In this document: piece after piece, positions 1 through 6,027 of the stretch | Layout of the letters: each line of letters opens with the position of its first letter | Numbering within the stretch: position 1 is the stretch's first letter | From: Candidatus Anoxychlamydiales bacterium | GTDB taxonomy: Bacteria > Chlamydiota > Chlamydiia > Chlamydiales > SM23-39 | Assembly (NCBI GenBank): GCA_011064875.1 | Contig: JAAKFV010000008.1 | Span: 1 to 38,606 of the forward strand | Direction: 5' to 3' | Length of the DNA stretch: 38,606 nucleotides | The notes under the pieces: model-generated | What the model was told of the DNA's origin: nothing | What the model saw: the letters and a program-made list of their open reading frames with translations, nothing else | Databases searched by the model: none | Position numbers and translations under genes: made by a program

Positions 1-428
1 ATCCAATTATCAAATTCTTGAATAACTTCATCATATTTTTTCTTTTTGAGTTCTGAAAAACTAGGATAAGATAACCCAGGAAGCTGATTTTTTGTTTTTT
101 CTAAAATCATAATGATTGAATCTTTCTTTATATTCTCTGCTTTGTCTTTCACTTCTTTTATATTCTCATATGTAATTTTTGGAATAGTAATTCCCAGAGA
201 CATTCCTTCTCTCAAAATGTTTTTTATTTTTTCCATAGAACCATTTGCATCAGTTCTATCAATGTTTTCTCTATATTCTTTCTTAACTGAATCCTGATCA
301 TAAGCCAAATTCCTAAAAAGGCGTGAAACTTTAGCAACTTTTAGCCTTTCTCCTAACGTTAAAAAAGAAAAGCATTTTAATTTCAGCTCTCTTGGCAATG
401 AAGTAAAATCTACTTTTGAAATGCTCAC
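1..428 (-). CDS. F-box domain protein, N-terminal part (runs off left edge)
   Basis: An open frame of 142 codons without a stop reaches the window edge. Near its N-terminus it reads VDFTSLPRELKLKC, then FSFLTLGERLKVAKVSRLFR and NLAYD. This fits the eukaryotic F-box pattern: LPxE, a hydrophobic FSFL helix, then xVSRxFRxLAxD. F-box proteins bind Skp1 and recruit targets to SCF ubiquitin ligases; in amoeba symbionts such proteins are candidate secreted effectors that use the host ligase. The rest of the visible protein is Lys/Glu-rich, probably helical, with no repeat I recognise. No ATG is available. I chose a GTG at 428 with a weak AGAGA seven bases upstream, because an in-frame stop lies shortly before it. 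It could be a 5'-damaged gene. The F-box itself is well supported; target and secretion are inference. Confidence 0.72.
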   Translation of the reverse strand, partial: MSISKVDFTSLPRELKLKCFSFLTLGERLKVAKVSRLFRNLAYDQDSVKKEYRENIDRTDANGSMEKIKNILREGMSLGITIPKITYENIKEVKDKAENIKKDSIIMILEKTKNQLPGLSYPSFSELKKKKYDEVIQEFDNW

Positions 429-486
429 ATCAATATCTCTATTTATTTTTATATTTTAATAATTTTTTAATATATAAATTAATTAG

Positions 487-612
487 CATTGTTGTATTTA
501 TTTCCCGTTAAAGAGCTTTTGTACATGCCTCCAATCCAAGTCTAGCATTTTTTTGTAAATCCAAAAGTTGAGAACCATCATTTTTCGAAACTCTAACATA
601 ACCAATCAACAT
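487..612 (-). pseudogene. Serine recombinase (resolvase/invertase) remnant with internal deletion
   Basis: From an ATG at 612 the frame reads MLIGYVRVSKNDGSQLLDLQ, the N-terminus of the Hin/Tn3-resolvase family, including the catalytic Ser of the RVS motif (residue 9). It then continues directly with RLGLEACTKAL, a stop at 508-510, and RE. That second part resembles the block found about 30 residues further on in intact resolvases (RPGLEACLKALREGDT). So the gene has lost an internal piece and everything after the block. It is not functional. It marks a former plasmid, phage or transposon passage between the F-box gene and the B3/4 gene. Confidence 0.75.
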
Positions 613-661
613 TTTAACCTCATCTTGTTTTATTAAAAAAATGAACTGTTTTTTGTTGTGT

Positions 662-683
662 AAGAAAAACGTCCGTTTTTCTT
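662..683 (-). terminator. Perfect hairpin just after the B3/4 gene
   Basis: AAGAAAAACG and CGTTTTTCTT form a 10-bp perfect stem around a two-base loop, starting two bases past the stop codon of the B3/4 gene. The stem is AT-rich apart from its CG top, and there is no clean U-tract, so termination is probable but not certain. A transposon end is an alternative, given the recombinase debris beside it. Confidence 0.45.
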
Positions 684-684
684 G

Positions 685-1389
685 TTATTTGCTAATAGCT
701 TCTAATGTACTCTTATCAAGATAATATTCTTTAAAGCCCCCTCTACAATATTTGGAAATTAATTCTTTTAAATCTGATATGCTTTTTAAAATTTCTTCTT
801 TAGCAGTACTTTCTAAACCCTCAAAGACTAAACAAACGTTTTTTGTAGCCTCAGTTATTTTACTTTTTTCACATTCTCTATAGTTCCAACAACGACAAAG
901 AACCTCTTTATCATCTCTGTATATTACTTCACCTTTCTGAGCAGTCTCAGGGACATCTGAGCCAAGCTTTAAAAAAGTTTCATTTCCTTCTGCGATAGTC
1001 AAATTGATTATCCCTTCAATTTTATCTAGATCATCAGCTCCGATAGGAATTAAATACTTGATTGAAATAAGATTATATAGGTCTACAATAGGATTGATTG
1101 AAGGTAAATTTTTTCCCTTTAAAACTCTTCTTATTAAAGCTTCTATGGAACTGCGATAAGAAGACGGTTTGAAACCAAACTTGCGATAGGCTTCTCGCCA
1201 GTCTCTTATCTTAGGAATTGAAGATATTTGCTCAGATATAAATTGGCTTTTACAGTTTTCTTGTTCTTCATCAAGCAACAAAGATATATCTGTATCAGTT
1301 GTACTATTTTCAATACCTTCTGCACTAAGAATCCCTACCTTAATAGAGGGAAATAGATTAGCTACTGATTGATCAATTTTAAATTTCAT
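685..1389 (-). CDS. B3/4-domain protein (stand-alone PheT-like editing domain)
   Basis: The 234-residue protein matches the stand-alone B3/4 domain family related to the tRNA-editing module of phenylalanyl-tRNA synthetase beta chain. Recognisable blocks are WREAYRKFGFKPSSYRSS with EALIRRVLKGKNLPSINP (residues about 64-101), VDLYNLISIKYLIPIGADD, and GEVIYRDDKEVLCRCW (about 153-168). Length is normal for the family and no break is seen. Relatives are proposed to act on misacylated tRNA or free amino-acid adducts, but the activity of stand-alone members is poorly defined. The ATG at 1389 lies inside the last codons of an ornithine cyclodeaminase remnant, so the gene was once the coupled second gene of an operon. 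With its partner truncated, its expression today is uncertain. Confidence 0.75.
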   Translation of the reverse strand: MKFKIDQSVANLFPSIKVGILSAEGIENSTTDTDISLLLDEEQENCKSQFISEQISSIPKIRDWREAYRKFGFKPSSYRSSIEALIRRVLKGKNLPSINPIVDLYNLISIKYLIPIGADDLDKIEGIINLTIAEGNETFLKLGSDVPETAQKGEVIYRDDKEVLCRCWNYRECEKSKITEATKNVCLVFEGLESTAKEEILKSISDLKELISKYCRGGFKEYYLDKSTLEAISK

Positions 1390-1471
1390 TTTCTTTTAAC
1401 CTTCTATAAAAATATTTAGCTGCCTGGAGATCTTCTATTGCCAAACCCGTTAAATCGGCAATACTGATTTC
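1379..1471 (-). pseudogene. 3' remnant of an ornithine cyclodeaminase/mu-crystallin family gene
   Basis: Thirty codons ending in a proper stop read EISIADLTGLAIEDLQAAK and then YFYRRLKENEI. This is the C-terminal signature of the ornithine cyclodeaminase family (typically xxDxTGLAxQDLAAAxxxY). An in-frame TAA at 1472-1474 closes the frame upstream, and I see no related sequence further up. The remnant overlaps the ATG of the B3/4 gene by several bases, so the original pair was translationally coupled. The rest of the gene was lost, probably by a deletion whose edge lies near 1475. Confidence 0.7.
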
Positions 1472-1553
1472 TTATTCATTTCTTTATTTAATAATAGTAA
1501 AATTGTAATAATTTGAATCAAAGAAAGCAAGACTTGAGTTATAGCCAAAAAAA

Positions 1554-1654
1554 ATTCTCTATATAATATATACTATAATCGTGTTTTTAGGAACCAACCT
1601 CTTTACCCAATAAATCTTAAGTAAAAGCACGATTACAGTATATACAGAGAGAAT
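1554..1654. repeat. Imperfect inverted repeat, arms of about 33 bp, 35-bp centre
   Basis: The left arm (1554-1587) starts ATTCTCTATATAATATATAC and ends AATCGTGTTTT. The reverse complement of the right arm (1623-1654) starts ATTCTCTCTGTATATACTG and ends TAATCGTGCTTTT. The arms pair over most of their length with a small gap and a few mismatches. The central 35 bases (1588-1622) are unpaired and somewhat richer in C. It could be a MITE-like element, two transposon ends brought together, or a folded leader or terminator RNA. I see no second copy in the window and no clear target-site duplication. Confidence 0.6.
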
Positions 1655-1756
1655 ATACCCTCAAAAGTTAATCGAATAACTTTGAGAAAATTAAATGAAA
1701 TGTTTCAGATATTTAAAATAAAATATATATCTTTTTAAAATTTCATAAAAAAAATC

Positions 1757-1783
1757 TTGGCATTTAATTATAATTTCTATAAA
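1757..1783 (+). promoter_or_regulatory. Possible sigma66-type promoter of the TpsB gene
   Basis: TTGGCA (1757-1762) is followed after 15 bases by TATAAA (1778-1783), about 50 bases before the start codon. The -35 box is one base from consensus, but the spacing is short and the region is very AT-rich, so chance matches are easy. Confidence 0.3.
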
Positions 1784-1834
1784 AAAATAGATCAGTAAAT
1801 ATAAAATGATGTATTAGATAAATTTTGTGATGTT

Positions 1835-3634
1835 ATGAAAAGAAAATATATATATCTTACTATAGTACTCATAGTAGTTATAGTTTTGTATATCCTTACA
1901 AGAGGTCATATTAGCGCCAAGAGTCACAAGGCTCATTTTCATTCTAACTTAGAGAACTCTGTTGATATTAACAAAATAAACCTCGATAAAGCAGCATTTA
2001 TTAACATAAATCAAAATGACCTTCAAAAAACCTCTAAAACAGCAAAAAATATTGATAGTGATAGCATTTTTCAAAAGATAGACATAGATCCTAATGAGAT
2101 TTATGCTTTTGCAAGTTTAAAATTAACTCCTAGCAATGCTTTTTTAACTTCTCTTGATCAAAATTCAATGAAAGAGCTCAATGTTGGTGCAGCTCAAAAT
2201 AGTTCTATCTTCGAAAAATCAAATCAAAATCTTTTTGAAGCTGAAATATTTCTAGAATCAAAAGAGATAAATAAACTTTTTTATTTTAATCCCTTTAACA
2301 ATCAAACTCCTTCTAGAGTAGCTACTTTTAAGTTAGATAACTTATCTACAGATCCAAATATAACCTCTCAAAAAAAGATAACAGACATAATTGTTGCAAA
2401 TAACAAATACACAAACAGCGATCTTCTCAAAAAAAGACTTAAAACTAAATCTGGAGATTTTATAAATCAACAAAAGCTTCAAAAGCATTTGAACTTTATC
2501 AATTTAAATCCTTTTAGAAATGTTAATCTAGTTCTCCAGCCTAAAGGAAGAAATAACTACGATGTCGAGCTAATAACCAAAGATCAATATCCTTTTAGAT
2601 TTTATGTTGGAACAGATGACTCTGGAATCAATGCAATCGGTCGTTCTCGCTCTTATACTGGTTTTAATTTAAATAGAGCCTTTTTTGTAGATAGTGTTTT
2701 GTCTTATCAATTCACAACTTCTTATGACACTAATGAATTTAAAGATCATACTGCTCAGGCTATTTTTTATCTTCCTTGGGAAAATGTTATAACTATGTCT
2801 GGAAATTTTTCTAAATTTGAGCCTGATCCAACCATGCCCTCTTTAACTATAGATGATCGCTTTAGATTAGATACATCTTTTAGATATGATATCTGTTTGC
2901 CTTTAATTAAAAATATCTCTCAAGATCTGATTTTAGGATTTGATTTTAAAAGAGCTAATACAAACCTTCCTTATTCAAATATAGTAACCCCTTTTGATCC
3001 AACTATTAATGTATCTCAAGCAATGCTATCTTATTCTCTTAACTTTGAAAATAAGTTTTATCAAACAAAATTTATCTTTGAACAGTATTTTTCTTTAGGA
3101 AATTTATTGCCAGATCAAGAAACTCTAAAATATGATCAGTATAGAAGATTTGCTCAAAATAACTACATGTATTCAAGAGCATATTTTTCTAATCTTTTCA
3201 AACTTCCAAATGACTTTTTTATATCTTTAATCTTTAGAGGTCAAATATCTAATTCTAATCTACTCTCTTCTGAAGCCTTAGCGATCGGTGGGTATAACTC
3301 CGTTAGAGGATATTTTGAAAATGAGCTTTTAGCAGATGAAGGTTTGATCCTAAATGCTGAGATTAGAACACAAAATATCTCTTTAATTCCTAATAAAAAT
3401 ATAAAAGATTCACTCCAATTTATTCTATTTTTTGACTATGGACTCGCATCTATTTATGAAACACTTCTTTTTGAAGAGAAAAATAGATCCTTGATTGGTT
3501 ATGGACCTGCTATCAGATATGAAATCAATCCTTACTTTATCGCTAGACTAGACTGGGGAATTAAAGGCATTCAAGACCCTGAATATGGAACTAATGATAG
3601 TTTACTACACTTTTCTGTTAACTTCAGTTATTAA
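1835..3634 (+). CDS. TpsB/ShlB/FhaC-type outer membrane transporter
   Basis: The 599-residue protein belongs to the Omp85/TpsB group of two-partner secretion systems, which translocate a large TpsA exoprotein across the outer membrane. It begins with a hydrophobic segment (residues 5-22), either signal peptide or anchor. Residues 40-175 are Asn/Ser/Lys-rich and match nothing I know. A POTRA-like domain follows (about 180-250), with NPFRNVNLVL at 225-234, the family's NPFR motif. A 16-strand-type barrel is predicted from about 255 to the end. It contains GGYNSVRGY (485-493), the conserved GGxxSVRGY motif, FFDYG (532-536), and a terminal aromatic residue. No TpsA is adjacent. The start has no clear ribosome binding site. 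The gene is convergent with the FkbM gene and the stops abut exactly. Confidence 0.75.
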   Translation: MKRKYIYLTIVLIVVIVLYILTRGHISAKSHKAHFHSNLENSVDINKINLDKAAFININQNDLQKTSKTAKNIDSDSIFQKIDIDPNEIYAFASLKLTPSNAFLTSLDQNSMKELNVGAAQNSSIFEKSNQNLFEAEIFLESKEINKLFYFNPFNNQTPSRVATFKLDNLSTDPNITSQKKITDIIVANNKYTNSDLLKKRLKTKSGDFINQQKLQKHLNFINLNPFRNVNLVLQPKGRNNYDVELITKDQYPFRFYVGTDDSGINAIGRSRSYTGFNLNRAFFVDSVLSYQFTTSYDTNEFKDHTAQAIFYLPWENVITMSGNFSKFEPDPTMPSLTIDDRFRLDTSFRYDICLPLIKNISQDLILGFDFKRANTNLPYSNIVTPFDPTINVSQAMLSYSLNFENKFYQTKFIFEQYFSLGNLLPDQETLKYDQYRRFAQNNYMYSRAYFSNLFKLPNDFFISLIFRGQISNSNLLSSEALAIGGYNSVRGYFENELLADEGLILNAEIRTQNISLIPNKNIKDSLQFILFFDYGLASIYETLLFEEKNRSLIGYGPAIRYEINPYFIARLDWGIKGIQDPEYGTNDSLLHFSVNFSY

Positions 3635-4423
3635 TTAAAAAAACAAAAGATCTATAACGCTAAAATCAGCTATTCTCGGTACATCTTTTTCGGAAGCAAT
3701 TAATTTGTCTGATCCAAATATTCTACATTGATATCCCTTTTCGATCATTAATGAAATCAAATCCCATCCAGATTTTTTAGTTTTCCTCATGCCTTCTGGT
3801 CCATATTCTGCAACTACATATTTAACACATTTTTTTTGAAGATAGTTTTTTAAAGATTTCAAAACATAATATTCATAGCCTTCAGTATCTATTTTCAATA
3901 AGTCACATTTTTTTATCTGAAATTTATCAAAAATCTCTTCTAATGGTTTTAAGGGAACTGCAATAGGTCCAAAACATGGTATTTTCTCAATATCTTCCCT
4001 GCCTTTGAATCCAGTTAGTCTATGTCCACCACTATTATTTGGACATGTATGTATGAATGCTAATTCACTCTTTTCTCCAATAGCAGTTGAAATCAATGTA
4101 ACATTATTAACCTTGTTCACTTCGCAATTTGTTATAAACCTAGATGCGGGCAATGGATGTGGTTCAATAGAATAAAATTTAGCTTTTGGATACTTAATTG
4201 CTAAAGGTAAAACTGTAGTTCCAATATTTGAACCAACATCTACAATAATAGAAGAATTTTTTTTTGAAAGAATTTTTGATGTAAAATCCAAATAAAAATC
4301 CTTTTGATAGGTTTTTCCTAATAATTTAGCAATTCTCGTTTTAATTGATTTCTTTATTAAATGTCTTTCAATCGAAGAATTGATACCACATTTAAAATTT
4401 GCTCCTTCATAATTAACATTCAT
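3635..4423 (-). CDS. FkbM family SAM-dependent methyltransferase
   Basis: The 262-residue protein has the FkbM methyltransferase layout. The SAM-binding motif I is VDVGSNIG (61-68), the acidic strand-2 motif is SIEPHP (85-90), and LLKIDTEGYE (175-184) is the typical FkbM motif. Members O-methylate sugars, polyketides or other small groups; in glycan loci they often methylate surface polysaccharides. The substrate cannot be read from the sequence. It is last in the leftward series and starts inside the end of a 35-codon ORF (4413-4520). That ORF may be a displaced N-terminal extension: one frameshift would join them. As annotated, the N-terminus is short before the Rossmann core but sufficient for the domain. 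Confidence 0.85.
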   Translation of the reverse strand: MNVNYEGANFKCGINSSIERHLIKKSIKTRIAKLLGKTYQKDFYLDFTSKILSKKNSSIIVDVGSNIGTTVLPLAIKYPKAKFYSIEPHPLPASRFITNCEVNKVNNVTLISTAIGEKSELAFIHTCPNNSGGHRLTGFKGREDIEKIPCFGPIAVPLKPLEEIFDKFQIKKCDLLKIDTEGYEYYVLKSLKNYLQKKCVKYVVAEYGPEGMRKTKKSGWDLISLMIEKGYQCRIFGSDKLIASEKDVPRIADFSVIDLLFF

Positions 4424-4520
4424 GAAAACGACCTCTTAAATAACCTTTTGCAACTGGATCTGAAGAATGTTTTTTTAATGTTTGATAACCTTTTGCAACT
4501 ACACCTAATATTAATTTCAT
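4413..4520 (-). CDS. 35-residue ORF coupled to the FkbM gene
   Basis: The frame reads MKLILGVVAKGYQTLKK, then HSSDPVAKGYLRGRFHEC and stop. The last codons overlap the FkbM ATG in another frame. It contains two in-frame copies of VAKGY, encoded by a 16-base direct repeat 45 bases apart. No ribosome binding site is visible before its ATG. Three readings are possible: the frameshifted N-terminus of the FkbM protein, a leader peptide whose translation feeds the FkbM start, or a chance ORF. I favour the first, because FkbM proteins commonly carry a helical N-terminal extension ahead of the core. Confidence 0.35.
   Translation of the reverse strand: MKLILGVVAKGYQTLKKHSSDPVAKGYLRGRFHEC
4440..4500. 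repeat. 16-base direct repeat, 45-base period
   Basis: ATAACCTTTTGCAACT occurs at 4440-4455 and again, identical, at 4485-4500. The 45-base period is a multiple of three, so on the minus strand the repeat stays in frame within the 35-codon ORF. It looks like a small tandem duplication. Confidence 0.85.
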
Positions 4521-4536
4521 TAAGGGTAAAAAAAAA

Positions 4537-4962
4537 TTATTCATTTATTTCTATTTCAATATTTTTGCCTGGCTTTTCAGGCACAATAATCCAAGCTACA
4601 ATATAGACAAATATCATCGGAGCAAATCCAGTTATTATCATTATAACAATAAAAAGGAGTCTCACTATTGTTGGATCTATCTTAAAAAACTCAGCAATAC
4701 CAGCTAATACACCTGCTATAAATTTATTTTTTCTAGATCTATATAATCTTTTATATTTTTTGTGCGCATGAGAAGCTGGCTCTATAGGTATAACAATAGC
4801 CGCTATTATATAAGCTATTAAAAGAGGAAAAATAGCTGTTATAAAAAAAATCACTAAGAATAGAAGTCTAATAATTGTTGGATCTATCTTAAAATAGTTA
4901 CCAAGTCCACCTAAAACTCCGGCTACTTTTTTATTTGATCTTGATCTATATAATTTTCGCAT
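4537..4962 (-). CDS. Tandem PspC-domain membrane protein
   Basis: The 141-residue protein consists of two PspC domains in a row. The first is residues 1-61, with LYRSRSNKKVAGVLGGLGNY then FKIDPTIIRLLF. The second is residues about 70-130, with LYRSRKNKFIAGVLAGIAEF then FKIDPTIVRLLF. Each has the usual amphipathic start followed by a hydrophobic segment that enters the inner membrane. PspC proteins sense or buffer inner-membrane stress, in enterobacteria through secretin mislocalisation; here no pspA, pspB or pspF is nearby. The gene starts 8 bases after the PRPP synthetase gene and lies downstream of a secretin operon, which makes an envelope-stress role attractive but unproven. Confidence 0.85.
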   Translation of the reverse strand: MRKLYRSRSNKKVAGVLGGLGNYFKIDPTIIRLLFLVIFFITAIFPLLIAYIIAAIVIPIEPASHAHKKYKRLYRSRKNKFIAGVLAGIAEFFKIDPTIVRLLFIVIMIITGFAPMIFVYIVAWIIVPEKPGKNIEIEINE

Positions 4963-4970
4963 GTTTCACT

Positions 4971-6017
4971 CTAATACTGATAGAGATTTGATAAAGACTC
5001 ACCCTTTTGAGTTTTTTTTATAGCAGCCGCAATTAAAGGAGCAATAGAAATTTGAGTTATGTTATTTGGAAGGTCTTGTCTTAAAGGAATTGAATCTGTA
5101 ATTATCATCTCATCTATATCTGAATTTTTAATTTTATCGATTGCATCATGTGAAAAAAGTCCATGCGTAGCACAAGCATATATTTTATTAGCTCCACTTT
5201 TTTTTAATTCTTTAGCTGCTGCAACTAAAGATTTTCCAGTATCGCACATATCATTTACGATCAAAACATCTGAATCTTTTACATCGCCTATTAAAAATAT
5301 ATCCGCAGTGCGATTTTTTTGAGGAAGTGCAGTGCAAACGACCAACCTAGAATCTATATTATAGCGATTAAGTCCATCAATAAATTTTATAGATCTTGTA
5401 ATAGCTCCAGCATGGGAAGCTACTACTGCTACTTTGCTAAGATCTTTTCTTACAAAATATGGAACAACTAGAAAATGGATCATTAGATTGTCTACTATAG
5501 CTTTATGATAAAATCCTTGAATTTGAGCGGAGTGCATATCTAAAGAAATAATATGATCAGCCCCGGCAGCTTCCAAAAGCATAGCAATATCAGATGCAGA
5601 TATTGGGCAGATCTCAGAATATTTTCTATCCTGGCGAGCATATCCAAGGTATGGGATGACAGCAACTATTCTTTTTGCAGATGATCTTTTGCAAGCTCGA
5701 ATTAATAAATATAGTTCCATTAAATTATCGTTTACAGAAGCATCTTTGGTAGTACAAACAGATTGAAGAATGTAGATGTCTTTTCCTTTAACATTGTCAT
5801 TTATTTTTATTTTTATCTCACCATCGTGAAATCTTCCAACTTCTGCTTCATTAATATCAACTCCTAAGATGTTAGCAACCTCTTGAGCTAAATCTGGATT
5901 AGAATTACCCGCAAAAAGCCTAAATGAATCCTTGTCGATATCTTTTTCTAAAGAGTATCCATGAGATAATAAAAAACTAACTACTATTAAAAATGAAGTT
6001 AAAAATTTTATCATCAA
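4971..6017 (-). CDS. prs: Ribose-phosphate diphosphokinase (PRPP synthetase) with N-terminal signal peptide
   Basis: The enzyme makes phosphoribosyl pyrophosphate from ribose-5-phosphate and ATP. Family motifs are clear: GNSNPDLA (37-44), FHDGE (63-67), AVIPYLGYARQDRK (119-132), DMHSAQIQGF (160-169), a K-N-R flexible loop (234-236), and the PRPP-binding loop VNDMCDTGKS (254-263). Two places diverge: the usual SPDxGG reads SHAGAI (200-205), and the first Asp of the PRPP loop is Asn255. The odd part is the first 32 residues: MMIKFLTSFLIVVSFLLSHG then YSLEKD, a textbook signal peptide that normal family members lack. The start is supported by AAAAGGA about seven bases before the ATG ATG pair, and no internal start can replace it. 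It follows the MORN gene by 10 bases. Export is inference; activity is likely. Confidence 0.85.
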   Translation of the reverse strand: MMIKFLTSFLIVVSFLLSHGYSLEKDIDKDSFRLFAGNSNPDLAQEVANILGVDINEAEVGRFHDGEIKIKINDNVKGKDIYILQSVCTTKDASVNDNLMELYLLIRACKRSSAKRIVAVIPYLGYARQDRKYSEICPISASDIAMLLEAAGADHIISLDMHSAQIQGFYHKAIVDNLMIHFLVVPYFVRKDLSKVAVVASHAGAITRSIKFIDGLNRYNIDSRLVVCTALPQKNRTADIFLIGDVKDSDVLIVNDMCDTGKSLVAAAKELKKSGANKIYACATHGLFSHDAIDKIKNSDIDEMIITDSIPLRQDLPNNITQISIAPLIAAAIKKTQKGESLSNLYQY

Positions 6018-6027
6018 TTTTCCTTTT

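Noticed and set aside
112-297. 61-codon open frame on the plus strand
   Set aside because: It lies opposite the F-box frame, has no ribosome binding site, and its Phe/Ser/Ile composition is what the complement of Lys/Glu codons gives.
4361-4606. 81-codon plus-strand frame across the FkbM start and PspC end
   Set aside because: No protein-like pattern; it covers the ends of two well-supported minus-strand genes.
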